Shown here: one piece after another, positions 5,942 through 15,230 of the stretch | Layout of the letters: each line of letters opens with the position of its first letter | Numbering within the stretch: the first letter of the stretch is position 1 | NCBI GenBank assembly: GCA_005778225.1 | Contig: SXPC01000263.1 | Coordinates: 1 to 34,627, forward strand | Source: Planctomyces sp. | Lineage (GTDB): Bacteria; Planctomycetota; Planctomycetia; Planctomycetales; Planctomycetaceae | Reading direction: 5' to 3' | DNA: 34,627 nt | Translations under genes and position numbers: made by a program | Notes under the pieces: generated by a model | What the model was told of the DNA's origin: nothing | Database searches by the model: none | The model's input: the letters and a program-made list of their open reading frames with translations, nothing else

Positions 5942-8659
5942 CTATTTTGATGTTCGTGTTAAACTTGCTTGATCATAGACCATGCTCTCTGGGCGGTCGA
6001 GCCATGTTATCCAGGATTCGACCTTTTCGTGGAGCGTGCGGGCAGACGCCAGCGACGCGGGGCGTTGATTGGCTGGGACGAGTTCATCGAGGCCGTTGAG
6101 AATTTCCTGTCGCACCTGATCGTTTCGCTCGGTCCAGAGCATTTTGACGAGCGAGCGAGCCGAGTCGGTCGACGCCATCTCTCGCAGCGCACGAATGGCG
6201 TCGATACGGACCTTGGGTTCGAGATCATAGCTGAGTTTGGTCAGTTCTGCTTTCCCTTGGGGATCGCCGAGCTTTGCCAGCGCGACGACCGATGCCTGAC
6301 GAACGCGTCGATCAGGATAGGTCAGGAGGGATCGCAGAGTCGCGCTGCTGGCGATGTCGCCGGTGTTTTGGTTGGCCATGCCGTCGATCAGCCAGGGATG
6401 ACCCGTGGAAGCAGCGGCGTTAATGGCAGATAGCAGAACGGTCGTCTCGCTGGAATTAAGAAGGTGTGCAATCTCGCTGGTGAGTGCGGTTGCGCGGTGG
6501 CGGGTGACGTACTCGCAGCCCAGGATCTGGATGTCAGCCCAAGGGGAGCGAAGTGCTTCTCTGGCGATTTCCTGACACGAGGGGCGGGCATCCCGTTCAA
6601 TCGACTGCATGATGTAACGCCAGACGAGGACATCGTACTCCTGCTTGAGGCGGGCAGGGAGCTGGGTCGTCACGAGTTCGGAGATCGTGCGCTCGTCGCC
6701 GACATGCTTGAGGTCGGTGGCAGCCGAGCGACGGGCCATGACGTCCGAGGACTTCAGGTCGGCCAGCGCAGCGAACTCAGGAAGCGCATGGACGAGGATG
6801 TCGGTTTCGAAGCGTTCGCGTATAGGGACCGGGAGTGAGCGGATACGCGATTCGAGTGAGCCGAGTTCGTAAGGCTTGAGGGACTTCAGGAGAGTGATGG
6901 CTTCGTCGTCATTGGTCGGGACGTCGTCTTCGAGGCGAGCGATGGCTTCGAGGAGTTCGTCGCGACGCAGGGCTTCGTTGGTGCTGCGCTCGGCGGTCAC
7001 GATGGGCTGAGTCACGCGATCATAATGCGTCTTCACGGCATGGTTGACGGCGACCTGCTGGATCTCATGCTGACGCACGTCGATCGAGTCACGCCATTTT
7101 TCCAGCGTGATGTGAGCACGGGTGTAAGACAACTCGGCTGCTTCCTGGCGTGTCTTCACACTCCCCGCGCGGTAGGCTTCCATCCACACAGGTTGTGCCA
7201 TTTCAACAGGCCAATCGCGAGTCGCTGACACGCTGGCAAGTTGAACCTGCAAGCTGGCATCGCTGGCCAGGGCAATCAGGAACGTCCCCGCGATCGCGTT
7301 AGGGTAGGCAGAGAGAGTGGTTGCGAGGGCTTCGCGAACTTTTTCAGACGGGTCCTTGATGAAAGGGCGAAGCTCGTCGAGCGAGAGTTTCGCCAGACCA
7401 TCCAGAGAGGCAACGCGGAGTTGCTCGGCTGTCTGATGCGAAGCGCTTCGCAGTATCTCAATAGCAGCTTCCCGCTGCGCAGGGTAATTCAACAGTTCGA
7501 CAGAGGCATGGACAGCAGAGATTTTGACGCTGTAGTCCGAATCGTGAAGCTGGTGTTTGAGAATCTCGATCGCGCGTGGGTGGCCGGTTCTCGCGACGAA
7601 CAACGCGAAGTATTTTCGCAATTCGGTCGAGCGATCGTTTTCGAGGTCTTCGATCTTTTCAGGCCACATACTCGGCTGATAATCCACAGCTATCGGTTGC
7701 TGGTACGCATGAACCAGGCAGCCTTCGATCGCAGCAATCTTCAGCTCCTTGGCGGCTGCCACTTTTTTGTCCGGGATAAACATGGACTGGACCATCGGAA
7801 TGCGCGATGGAGTCAGTTCGGAACTCAGCGAGCGGATCAACTGGGCTTGGACGGTTGTTGTGAGCATGCTGTCTCGCAACATCAGCCCGGCTTCAGAAAG
7901 GCGACCGGCGGGAGTTCCCTGGCCGGTGGTGAGCAAGCTGCGACACCAGGCTTCTGTCGCGGCGGCGCGAGAAGCATCGTTGAGGACAATCTTGTCTTTG
8001 TTCGCGACCGAAGTCGTCGATGGACTTGATGTCCCTGTATTGAAGTCGAAATCGATGCCAACGCGATGGGGCTGCCAATCGCCAGTGAGCATGGCGTTGA
8101 GGAGACGTTCTTTTTGTCGCTGGGTGAGAGGAATGTTCTCGGACGCCAGAGTGACAATCGCCTGCAAGGCAACGAGGTCGTCCTCGTCCGCGATGCGTTT
8201 GAGGGAGGCGATGACCTGATCGGCGCGATCGGTCGAGAGCAAGGTAAGCGGGTCTTCAAGATCGACCAACTCCTCGGGGACGTCCTGAACTGCCTCTGTC
8301 ACTGGTGCTGCTGGAGCATCAGGGGACTGGCCTCGGACTTTGGGGGCGTCGAGTGATTTTGGCAGAACTTTGGGGAGGCCGAGAATCCAATAGGTCTGGC
8401 CATCACGAGCCGCGGCCTCGGGAGTCCAGTCGGGACGTTTCTTCCAGAGTGGGTGCTGCAAGCGATCGCTGAACTGACGATCCCAGTTGGCATCGAGCGG
8501 ATTAACGACTGGCGTCACTGAGGGGGGAACGGACTTAGACGCGAACGGAATCGCCAGGCCGTTTAGAGTTCCGCAACCCGCGCAGCTACCCGCGAGCAGC
8601 AGCGAGAAGATCCATCGCTGGCCCGGACGATGATCGGCAAATCGTCGGGGGAAAACCAT
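5942..8659 (-). CDS. Large HEAT-repeat envelope protein, probable lipoprotein
   Basis: The 905-aa protein begins with a signal segment (about 15-29, IFSLLLAGSCAGC) whose cysteines 26 and 29 lie in lipobox-like contexts, so it is probably a lipoprotein on the periplasmic side. Helical HEAT/armadillo-like repeats recur at about 340-520 (e.g. LRVASLDGLAKLS and VREALATTLSAYP) and 690-870 (e.g. RRVRQASVVALAKLGDP and PKVRIDAIRALREM). HEAT solenoids bind other proteins and have no catalysis of their own. A Pro-rich region near 105-120 links the N-terminus to the rest. ATG at 8659, with no strong Shine-Dalgarno. Partner unknown; large HEAT proteins of this kind are common in planctomycetes. Confidence 0.85.
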   Translation of the reverse strand: MVFPRRFADHRPGQRWIFSLLLAGSCAGCGTLNGLAIPFASKSVPPSVTPVVNPLDANWDRQFSDRLQHPLWKKRPDWTPEAAARDGQTYWILGLPKVLPKSLDAPKVRGQSPDAPAAPVTEAVQDVPEELVDLEDPLTLLSTDRADQVIASLKRIADEDDLVALQAIVTLASENIPLTQRQKERLLNAMLTGDWQPHRVGIDFDFNTGTSSPSTTSVANKDKIVLNDASRAAATEAWCRSLLTTGQGTPAGRLSEAGLMLRDSMLTTTVQAQLIRSLSSELTPSRIPMVQSMFIPDKKVAAAKELKIAAIEGCLVHAYQQPIAVDYQPSMWPEKIEDLENDRSTELRKYFALFVARTGHPRAIEILKHQLHDSDYSVKISAVHASVELLNYPAQREAAIEILRSASHQTAEQLRVASLDGLAKLSLDELRPFIKDPSEKVREALATTLSAYPNAIAGTFLIALASDASLQVQLASVSATRDWPVEMAQPVWMEAYRAGSVKTRQEAAELSYTRAHITLEKWRDSIDVRQHEIQQVAVNHAVKTHYDRVTQPIVTAERSTNEALRRDELLEAIARLEDDVPTNDDEAITLLKSLKPYELGSLESRIRSLPVPIRERFETDILVHALPEFAALADLKSSDVMARRSAATDLKHVGDERTISELVTTQLPARLKQEYDVLVWRYIMQSIERDARPSCQEIAREALRSPWADIQILGCEYVTRHRATALTSEIAHLLNSSETTVLLSAINAAASTGHPWLIDGMANQNTGDIASSATLRSLLTYPDRRVRQASVVALAKLGDPQGKAELTKLSYDLEPKVRIDAIRALREMASTDSARSLVKMLWTERNDQVRQEILNGLDELVPANQRPASLASARTLHEKVESWITWLDRPESMVYDQASLTRTSK

Positions 8660-8801
8660 AAGACGTGATGAGGTGAAGAGATAAGGAGGGAGCAGGAGGT
8701 TACGTCAAATCATTCCTTGCGGATAGATCGAGCGACGGTGACAGGCTAGAATTGAAACTTCGATAAATCGCCCGAAGGTCATTCGCAGTAAGAGTTTTCC
8801 C

Positions 8802-9383
8802 ATGATCGCAGGCCCTGATCCGACGATATTGACCGCGTCCCAGTTTCTGGAGCAACGCAACGACATGCCCGAGTGCGGGCAATGGTCGGAACTGCATCAC
8901 GGCCGGCCGTTTCATTTCCAGCCGCCGGATGTCGATCACGGAAACGCGATTCTCAATCTCTCCAAACACCTCGCGGGCTACTTCCAGTCGCAGCCACAGG
9001 GATATGCCTGCTTTGACCTGGGACTTCTGGTCAAGGAGTCCCCCGACACGATTTTGTTTCCAGCGATCGCGATCTATATAGAAGGACAGCGATTCGCAGA
9101 AGCGGATCTGGCTGTGTCGACAACGGTGCCGCGTCTTGTCGTTGAGATGGCGTCGACGTCTGACCGCAAGCAATACATGGCCAGTCGCGTCGAGCAATAT
9201 CTCGACTGGGGAATCACGGGTGTCTGGCAGATCGATACTCAGAAAGAAATGATGACAGTGGTCTCGGGCAATTACCCGCAGCGGTTTTACGAGAAGACGG
9301 AAACCGTCGAGTCGATCCCGGAATTGCCATCGTTGAGTTTCTCACTGGCAGGGCTGTTTGCGATTCCGGACTGGTATCGGTAA
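8802..9383 (+). CDS. Uma2-family (DUF820) protein with altered motif
   Basis: The 193-aa protein has the layout of Uma2 proteins, a PD-(D/E)XK-nuclease-like fold abundant in cyanobacteria and planctomycetes. The second motif is present as RLVVEMASTSD (Glu115), followed by the YLDWGITGVWQID strand. The first acidic motif, normally PDV, reads PAI at 87-89, so the usual metal-binding Asp is Ala here. Another acidic residue could substitute, or the copy may be inactive. It is followed 121 bases later by an intact Uma2 gene in the same direction. Confidence 0.75.
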   Translation: MIAGPDPTILTASQFLEQRNDMPECGQWSELHHGRPFHFQPPDVDHGNAILNLSKHLAGYFQSQPQGYACFDLGLLVKESPDTILFPAIAIYIEGQRFAEADLAVSTTVPRLVVEMASTSDRKQYMASRVEQYLDWGITGVWQIDTQKEMMTVVSGNYPQRFYEKTETVESIPELPSLSFSLAGLFAIPDWYR

Positions 9384-9504
9384 GGAAGTCAGCCACCAGG
9401 AATGAACAAGAATGGAAGCAAAGAGATTTCGATCGCGAACAAGCCATCACGCCAATTGAGTCTGATACGCTGTCAGGATAGAATTTGTCGCAGGAGATCT
9501 CTCG

Positions 9505-10128
9505 ATGAGTTCCGTAACTGAGATTCGAATATCAAGCGGTCGTGAAGTGGCGTGTTCGCCAGTCCGGAAGTTTTCGCATGAGGAGTACATGCGACTGCAT
9601 GAGCAGGGATATTTTCAAGGCGAACGTACGGAACTGATCAACGGGGAGATTCGCGCGATGCAGGCACAGGGCCCGGCTCACAATTTTGCTGTGGCTGAAC
9701 TGGATTCGCTGTTGGACCATCAACTCCCCCGCGACCGCTTAGGGGTATTTTCGCAGTCGACCATTTGTCTTGGGACGAGTTCACCCGAACCGGATGTGTT
9801 TGTGACGATCGGCCCACGTCGGAATTTTATGAGGCGTTTAGCGACTGGAGAATCCATCTGCCTGATCATCGAAGTTTCGGATACGACCCTGGCATTTGAT
9901 CGAGGCGAAAAGCTGTCGTTGTATGCGGAGGCTGGGATTGGAGAGTATTGGATCGTCAACCTGCCCGGTCGGAGGATCGAGGTCTACACGGAGCCGATTG
10001 CCGGCGATCATCAGCCAGCGCGCTACCAGCGGCAAGACGTTTATGGCGAGAAAGATCGCTTTGAACGGCTGGTGGAAGGAGAAAAGGTGGTGATCACGAC
10101 GGAAGAATTGTTCGTACCAGCGGAGTAG
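9505..10128 (+). CDS. Uma2-family (DUF820) putative endonuclease
   Basis: The 207-aa protein carries all the usual Uma2 elements: FSHEEYMRLHEQGYF, then RTELINGEI (Glu43, Glu48), PEPDVFVTIG (Asp97), LIIEVSDTTL (Glu123) with a downstream Lys136, and EYWIVNLPGRRIEVY. The acidic residues and Lys match a PD-(D/E)XK metal site. The biological role of the family is poorly known; a nuclease activity is inferred from fold only. The start has GGAG about 8 bases before ATG 9505. The protein is only distantly similar to the preceding Uma2 copy, so recent tandem duplication is unlikely. Confidence 0.85.
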   Translation: MSSVTEIRISSGREVACSPVRKFSHEEYMRLHEQGYFQGERTELINGEIRAMQAQGPAHNFAVAELDSLLDHQLPRDRLGVFSQSTICLGTSSPEPDVFVTIGPRRNFMRRLATGESICLIIEVSDTTLAFDRGEKLSLYAEAGIGEYWIVNLPGRRIEVYTEPIAGDHQPARYQRQDVYGEKDRFERLVEGEKVVITTEELFVPAE

Positions 10129-10431
10129 ACAGGCGACGTCGGCCAATGTCACTTAGCAGACTTGGCCCATGAGGCATGAGTAGTCCGTCATAAGCAACGA
10201 CATCACGCAGAAGACTTCACGATTCGTAGCGAATTGATTTCCAAACTCGCATCGTGTCACACGAGCTGTCATTGCTGATACGCATTCTGTGTCGGGCGGG
10301 ATCAATTGCAGGTGACTCGGCGTCAATTCTTTGTTTGGCATGGCGATTGCCTTCCATAGTTTCATCGTATCTGACATCGATGAGTCCTGCTCGTCGCAAT
10401 TTAAAATCACCTCGCCTGGAGCTATGTAGCC
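10129..10431. other. Intergenic region before the ferritin-like gene
   Basis: About 300 bases hold no gene I can support. A 6-bp inverted repeat (GGCCAA with TTGGCC) lies just after the Uma2 gene near 10141-10167, without a T-tract. The promoter of the DUF892 gene must lie here, but I see no consensus match. Confidence 0.5.
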
Positions 10432-10914
10432 ATGAAATCCCTTGAAGAAGGCTTTGTCGACGAACTCAAAGACATCCTCAGTGCCGAAAAGCAACTCACC
10501 AAGGCCCTCCCTAAGATGGCTAAGAAAGCCAGCAGTGAAGAGCTCAAAGCTGGCATCGAAGCCCATCTGGAAGAAACCAAACATCAGATCGAGCGGATCG
10601 AACAATGCTTCGAAGAACTCGGCATGACCGCCCGCGCCAAGACCTGCGAAGCGATGAAGGGACTCATCACCGAGGCAGAAGAACACATCGGCGATTGCGA
10701 AGATCCCGACCTCTGCGACGCGATGATCATCGCCTGCTCACAAAAGGTCGAACACTACGAAATCGCCACCTACGGCACACTGTGTACTTGGGCGAATCTT
10801 CTCGGCTATACCAACATCAAAAAGATCCTGGGTGAAACTCTCAACGAAGAAGAACAGACCGACAAGAAGCTGACTCAGCTCAGCAAGAAGGTGAACGTCG
10901 CCGCGAAAGCATGA
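10432..10914 (+). CDS. DUF892 (YciE/YciF) ferritin-like protein
   Basis: The 160-aa protein opens with the family signature [15 protein letters not shown]. It then forms a four-helix bundle with Glu/His positions spaced as in ferritin-like diiron sites ([16 protein letters not shown], and [16 protein letters not shown]). YciE/YciF proteins are small ferroxidase-like stress proteins of unclear substrate. The length is normal. GGAG lies 10 bases before the ATG. A strong terminator follows at 10943, so the gene is monocistronic. Four Cys residues in the central part are more than usual. Confidence 0.9.
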   Translation: MKSLEEGFVDELKDILSAEKQLTKALPKMAKKASSEELKAGIEAHLEETKHQIERIEQCFEELGMTARAKTCEAMKGLITEAEEHIGDCEDPDLCDAMIIACSQKVEHYEIATYGTLCTWANLLGYTNIKKILGETLNEEEQTDKKLTQLSKKVNVAAKA

Positions 10915-10942
10915 CAAGACAGTCTACTGTCGTCCTATGAAG

Positions 10943-10995
10943 AATGCCCAGTCGGAGGGTGTCGTCGAAAGGCGATCCCCTTCGCTGGGCGTTTT
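10943..10995 (+). terminator. Intrinsic terminator of the ferritin-like gene
   Basis: A long stem pairs 10946-10959 with 10978-10990 (outer GCCCAG with CTGGGC, one bulged T, then a GC-rich inner part). It is followed by GTTTTC. This hairpin argues against starting the next gene at 10937. Confidence 0.85.
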
Positions 10996-11080
10996 CTTGC
11001 GCGCTCAAGAAAAGACTGGAAAGGCGAGGTCACTCAGTTTACCAAAGTTTTATAATGCGTATTCTGGTAATATTTTCTGT

Positions 11081-11485
11081 ATGAAAAAGGTATCAACTCT
11101 TACCCTGAAACCGGCTATTCGAGAACAATCGCGTACGTCATATCTTGATCTCTATGTGAACGAGAAACGTCTCGCGACAATATTGGATGCGGGTGATCTA
11201 ATCACTCCGTTGGGTTGGTTAAATCAGGAAAATGAACAACACTTTGTCCGCATGCTAGAAGGAAAAGCAAGTGGTGACTTGCCATCTTTACGCGTACCTC
11301 TGTTTATCTGCCCTGAATGTGCGGACTACGGATGTGGTACAATCGCATGTCGAATTTCGTATGAAGATAACGTCGCTGTGTGGTCAGACTTTGCATGGGA
11401 ATCTTCGGTGGAGATCAAGCAACTGAACTTTGAATATCGCTATCAATTCGATGCCACAGAATACGTTCGCATATTCAACAGATGA
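11081..11485 (+). CDS. Conserved-type hypothetical protein with CPEC...CGTIAC motif
   Basis: The 134-aa protein is not a named family to me. Its core is ICPECADYGCGTIACR followed by VAVWSDFAWES. Cysteine-rich cores of this shape (CxxCxxxxCG) recur in uncharacterised bacterial proteins. The four cysteines could bind a metal or be redox active. ATG 11081 is chosen because the longer frame from 10937 would run through the preceding terminator. A perfect -10 hexamer TATAAT lies at 11051-11056, without a clear -35, and no Shine-Dalgarno is visible. The gene is somewhat AT-richer than its neighbours. Confidence 0.65.
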   Translation: MKKVSTLTLKPAIREQSRTSYLDLYVNEKRLATILDAGDLITPLGWLNQENEQHFVRMLEGKASGDLPSLRVPLFICPECADYGCGTIACRISYEDNVAVWSDFAWESSVEIKQLNFEYRYQFDATEYVRIFNR

Positions 11486-11507
11486 GATTCGTTATTCTCA
11501 AAGAGCA

Positions 11508-11528
11508 GCGGGCCCTTGAGGGGCCTGC
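11508..11528. terminator. Possible bidirectional terminator between convergent genes
   Basis: A GC-rich 9-bp stem with two wobble pairs (GCGGGCCCT with GGGGCCTGC) lies between the convergent ends at 11485 and 11553. There is no proper T-run on either side, so the call is weak. Confidence 0.35.
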
Positions 11529-11552
11529 CTATCTTGGTGGTGAAACTGCCTC

Positions 11553-12437
11553 TCACGCTTCGAACTCAATCCCCTGCTCAGTAATCCGGTACAGCAACAC
11601 ATCTTCCGAGCAGGCGCTGCCGCGGTGTTTGGCGACGAAGAGTCCCCGCTTCATCGACAGGCCATCGCGGATTTTGCCCATGACGATGATGGTGTTGGCG
11701 TTGGAGAGGATGTCCCCCGCTTCAATGGGGCGTTGCATCAACTCTTCGAGCATGACTTCCTTTGAGGTGCAGGCGATGAAGGAGGCGATTTCCTTGTGGT
11801 CATAACCATGGGCCATCACCTTGTCCTGCTGCTCGCGGAACTGGGCACGGAACAGATCGCGGGCGACCCAGTCGTGGTCCTTCTGAAAAATCTGGTGATA
11901 TAGGTATTCGAAAACGTGCATCTGGAAGGAGTCACTGGCCCGGTCGGTTGGCTCGATTCCATCGATCATGACACGACGGACCCCGTGAACGAAGTTGGCA
12001 TAAAAGAAGCCGATGGCGCGGGTAATCTTCCTGTTGAGTTCCGCCTTCCATTCTTTCCACTGCTCGGTTTCGAGGTCTTGGATCGTGACCCGTTTGCCTG
12101 ACCGCTGGAAGAGGTGCAAAGCATCGCGACGGGCCTGCTCGACTTCCCAGACTTCTTCGATGGTCGGATTAGTCTCTGCGTTGGCTTGGGTCATCTCCCA
12201 GCCGAACATCCGCTTGGCGTATTCCGCCTGATTCTGAGAATCGCCGCGGGAGGTCATGTCGAAGAGAATGCCGCGCTGACCTTCCTGCTGGAGACCAGCG
12301 TGGAGGATCGTGACGCCAAGCTGCGTTTTGCCAATTCCGGTGGCACCGAGGAGAACAGTCAGTTTGCCCGGGAGCAGACCGCCGCCGAGGGCTGCATCGA
12401 GTTTGGCAAGACCGGTGGAGACACGTCCAGAGCTCAT
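11553..12437 (-). CDS. KaiC/RecA-superfamily ATPase
   Basis: The 294-aa protein begins with the KaiC-like entry segment [15 protein letters not shown] and a complete Walker A (GATGIGKT, 31-38). The strand [10 protein letters not shown] near residue 165 fits Walker B. KaiC-like single-domain ATPases act in signalling or as regulators, often on DNA-independent oligomers; the role here is unknown. ATG 12437 is preferred because it places the STG motif as in the family; an upstream in-frame ATG at 12515 adds an unlikely leader. The gene lies 105 bases downstream of ribD on the same strand, so it could be the last gene of that unit. Confidence 0.82.
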   Translation of the reverse strand: MSSGRVSTGLAKLDAALGGGLLPGKLTVLLGATGIGKTQLGVTILHAGLQQEGQRGILFDMTSRGDSQNQAEYAKRMFGWEMTQANAETNPTIEEVWEVEQARRDALHLFQRSGKRVTIQDLETEQWKEWKAELNRKITRAIGFFYANFVHGVRRVMIDGIEPTDRASDSFQMHVFEYLYHQIFQKDHDWVARDLFRAQFREQQDKVMAHGYDHKEIASFIACTSKEVMLEELMQRPIEAGDILSNANTIIVMGKIRDGLSMKRGLFVAKHRGSACSEDVLLYRITEQGIEFEA

Positions 12438-12542
12438 GGGGGATCTATTCAGGGAAGGATAATTCGGAAGGATGTAGGATGGGGCGGAAGCGAGAGCTGT
12501 TGCACCACATCTCATTGAGCCTTAGGACTCACGACTCAAACC

Positions 12543-13676
12543 TCATGACTGAGGTTCATGATGCACGCGAACATAACGCATCCAGACGTCGTTGCCAATC
12601 GGTTCGACCGCTGCGAGGTCCATCACGCCAGCCTCGCTCATGGGAGTTTCGCCGGGACCACCCACCGGGCCGTAGCCCTGGTCGTCAGCGATGATCTTGG
12701 GAGCAAGAAAGATCTGGACTTCGTCGATCTCGCGAGCATCCCACAGGCCGCCTACCAGACCCGGGCCCGCTTCGACGAGACTGTTGGTCATGCGACGCCG
12801 GCCCAGTTCATCCAGCAGCGCATGCAGGTCGACCCGTCGGTACTCATTGGCGGGAAGGATCAGCACTTCAACCCCTGCCGCTTTTAAGGCGGTGACTTTG
12901 GAAGCGTCCATCGCATGAGTGGTTGCGACGAGCAGGGGAATCTCTCTGGCGGTCTGGACAAGCTTTGACGTGAGCTCGATGTCACTACGAGAGTCGACAA
13001 CGATACGAGTAGCGACGCGAAGTGGCCTCTCGTCACTCTCCAGACGAGCATTCAGCAGGGGATCGTCGTTTTTGACAGTCCCCACACCGGTCATCACGGC
13101 GTCAACTCGACTGCGAAGCTGATGCACTCTGGCACGTGATTGATCGTTGGAGATCCATTTCGAGTCGCCGTTCCAGCGGGCGATTTTGCCGTCTATCGTC
13201 ATCGCCCATTTGACAATGACATAGGGGCGATGATGAGTCATTAATTTCACGAATGGCTCAGTAAGTCTCTGGCACTGTTCTGAGAGGATTCCGACGTGGA
13301 CGTCGACGCCCGCCTCTTTCAGCTTCTCGATCCCGCGTCCGGACACCTCCGGGTTGGGATCGACCATCCCGACGTAAACTTTTTTCAGACCTGCTTTGAC
13401 TACTGCCTCGGCGCAGGGGGGTGTCTTGCCGTGATGGCTGCAGGGCTCGAGAGTAACGTAAAGCGTGCCGCCGCGGGCTTTTTCGCCAGCCTGTTCAAGA
13501 GCGAAAACCTCAGCGTGAGGTCCGCCGTATTTCCGGTGATAGCCTTCACCGAGGAGTTCGCCACTGTCATCGACGATGACAGCCCCGACCATGGGATTGG
13601 GTTCGACACGACCTTGTCCACGGAACGCAAGTTCAATCGCGCGGCTCATGGCCGCTTCTGCAGAGCCGAAGTTCAC
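12543..13676 (-). CDS. ribD: Bifunctional riboflavin deaminase/reductase RibD
   Basis: RibD performs two consecutive steps of riboflavin synthesis in the cytoplasm: deamination of diaminohydroxyphosphoribosylaminopyrimidine, then NADPH-dependent reduction of the ribosyl chain. In 377 aa, the N-terminal deaminase (1-145) has the zinc and catalytic motif HAE (54-56) and PCSHHGKTPPC (Cys79, Cys88). The C-terminal reductase (146-377) shows VKWAMTIDGKIA, SKWISNDQSR, the TGVGTVKNDDPLLNAR loop and LVEAGPGLVGGL. The start is GTG 13676 with GGAAAG upstream; ATG 13649 would trim nine residues. It lies 18 bases after the DUF5658 gene, likely co-transcribed. No other rib gene and no FMN riboswitch is seen nearby. 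Confidence 0.95.
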   Translation of the reverse strand: MNFGSAEAAMSRAIELAFRGQGRVEPNPMVGAVIVDDSGELLGEGYHRKYGGPHAEVFALEQAGEKARGGTLYVTLEPCSHHGKTPPCAEAVVKAGLKKVYVGMVDPNPEVSGRGIEKLKEAGVDVHVGILSEQCQRLTEPFVKLMTHHRPYVIVKWAMTIDGKIARWNGDSKWISNDQSRARVHQLRSRVDAVMTGVGTVKNDDPLLNARLESDERPLRVATRIVVDSRSDIELTSKLVQTAREIPLLVATTHAMDASKVTALKAAGVEVLILPANEYRRVDLHALLDELGRRRMTNSLVEAGPGLVGGLWDAREIDEVQIFLAPKIIADDQGYGPVGGPGETPMSEAGVMDLAAVEPIGNDVWMRYVRVHHEPQS

Positions 13677-13694
13677 TGTCGTCTTTCCGGTCTG

Positions 13695-14105
13695 TTACCA
13701 CACGCTGCCCAGCAGATGCTGGTGTCGTAAGTACAAACTCAGACTATAAACGACCACCCCACTGACGACCAGTGTGCCGGCTTTGAGGACAAAGCTCCCC
13801 TTGCGCATGTCATGCAGTGCGATGTACTGGGCAATCAGGCAGACAAACAGAACGACCCCGAATTTGAAGCCAACCAGACCTCTCAGACCCCAGCGCATGA
13901 GGAAGAAGTTGGCGAGGGGATTGGATTCAACAATTTCCCCGACCGGCCCACCCGCTGTTCGATAAAGCAGCACCCAGGTCATCATGAGATCAAGAGCAGA
14001 GACCAGAACGAAGAGCGCTGTCTCGTGTTCGAGCGGAAGATGCCTGGTCAGAAACGATTTGCGTTTTTCTCGTTTCACGATAGTTGCCGGTTCGCCTGTT
14101 GACAT
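13695..14105 (-). CDS. DUF5658-type small membrane protein
   Basis: The 136-aa protein has a basic, cytoplasmic N-terminus (REKRKSFLTR) and three predicted membrane helices (about 29-49, 74-96, 106-126). The segment SALDLMMTWVLL followed by ESNPLANFFL and WGLRGLVGFK fits DUF5658 proteins of unknown function. GGAG lies 8 bases before the ATG. It is the first gene of a minus-strand unit with ribD 18 bases downstream; a link to riboflavin is not implied by any motif. Confidence 0.8.
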   Translation of the reverse strand: MSTGEPATIVKREKRKSFLTRHLPLEHETALFVLVSALDLMMTWVLLYRTAGGPVGEIVESNPLANFFLMRWGLRGLVGFKFGVVLFVCLIAQYIALHDMRKGSFVLKAGTLVVSGVVVYSLSLYLRHQHLLGSVW

Positions 14106-14257
14106 CGTGTTGCTCCGGAAGCGGAATTCACAGTGGCGTCATCTTACATTAATTACGTCTGGTGGCGGAAATTTGGACAGTCGATTTTGAGGGGATTCAA
14201 CTGTTCTTGCGAAAGTGAGAACAAGTCTCAACAATTTCCATTCCAATCTCGCATGAC

Positions 14258-15031
14258 ATGCACGTGGATGACCGCTTTATGTTGCTGAAGGCTTCGGATT
14301 TTACACCGATTCAACACCGCTATGAGAATGATGGTTTCTGTCTGCTTGAGAACATTTACTCCAGCGAGCAGTTGTCCCGACTCAGCGAGCGAATGACGTG
14401 GATGACCGGTCAGGAAACAACCTCCATCCGTCAGCGTGACGGCGATGTTTACGCAGCTCGGAACGTCCTCGATCTGTGTCCAGAAATCGCTGAGCTCTGG
14501 AAAACGCCCGCAATGACGTCGATCGTGCTCAAGCTTCTGGGGCCAGCGGCCTGCCTGGTTCGAGGTTTGTTCTTCGACAAACCGCCAACGAGTTCCTGGG
14601 GACTCCCCTGGCACAAAGACCTGTTGATTGCGATCCAACCCCCGACAGTGCTCTCATCGTCATACTCGCCGCCGAGGGATCGCCTGGGGGTTTTACACAC
14701 CGAACCGCCGCTGGAGGTCCTGGAGAGAATGTTGACGCTGCGGATCCACCTCGACGAGGTGACCCACGAAAACGGACCGTTGGAGGTCGCAGTCGGGTCA
14801 CATTGCAGCGGTAAACTGCTACAACTGGACGGCCGCCCAAGCGAATTCATTACGACTCCGCAGGGTGGAGTCCTCGTCATGCACCGATTGCTGGCCCATG
14901 CCAGTGGTCGTAGTGAACCCGGAACAACACGACACCGTCGGATTCTTCATCTGGAGTTTGCCAACTCGGCGGTCTTGCCAGACAATTATCACTGGTATCA
15001 GTCCTTCCCGGTTAACTCCGAGAAGACTTGA
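14258..15031 (+). CDS. PhyH-type Fe(II)/2-oxoglutarate dioxygenase
   Basis: The 257-aa protein belongs to the phytanoyl-CoA dioxygenase family, which hydroxylates small substrates using Fe(II), 2-oxoglutarate and O2. The iron triad is visible as HKD (in PWHKDLLIAI) and the distal His in HRLLAHASGRSE, with the 2-oxoglutarate Arg likely in RHRRILHLEF. The N-terminal FTPIQHRYENDGFCLLENIY is the standard opening. The substrate cannot be predicted. The start could be ATG 14258 or 14279; neither has a clear Shine-Dalgarno. Transcribed away from the DUF5658 unit. Confidence 0.88.
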   Translation: MHVDDRFMLLKASDFTPIQHRYENDGFCLLENIYSSEQLSRLSERMTWMTGQETTSIRQRDGDVYAARNVLDLCPEIAELWKTPAMTSIVLKLLGPAACLVRGLFFDKPPTSSWGLPWHKDLLIAIQPPTVLSSSYSPPRDRLGVLHTEPPLEVLERMLTLRIHLDEVTHENGPLEVAVGSHCSGKLLQLDGRPSEFITTPQGGVLVMHRLLAHASGRSEPGTTRHRRILHLEFANSAVLPDNYHWYQSFPVNSEKT

Positions 15032-15200
15032 ACCATGGATGAACACAGATGGGAAAAGTCGTGGCAAGAAACCTCATTGGGCATTCGTCATTGGCAGGAG
15101 TCAGAAGTCACTTTCTGGCGAGATGAATTCCATAGAACAAAAATGACGAGTGCCCAACTGCTTTGTTCTTATCCGTGTCGATCTGTGTTCATCCGTGGTT
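15031..15200. repeat. Nested inverted repeats between PhyH and MarC genes
   Basis: The outer arms are 20 bases, AACCATGGATGAACACAGAT (15031-15050) against the reverse of AACCACGGATGAACACAGAT (15181-15200). The inner arms are 15 bases, 15078-15092 and 15142-15156 (TGGGCAyTCGTCATT). Each arm pair has one difference, and in plus-strand RNA both become G-U pairs. The result is a 170-base stem-loop-like structure right after the PhyH stop. Confidence 0.85.
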
Positions 15201-15230
15201 TGACTTTGCCTTCTACTCATTAGGAGCCCT

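Noticed and set aside
7241-8029. 262-aa plus-strand open frame
   Set aside because: Antisense shadow of the HEAT-repeat gene.
10153-10686. 177-aa minus-strand open frame
   Set aside because: Overlaps the DUF892 gene antisense; composition fits a shadow.
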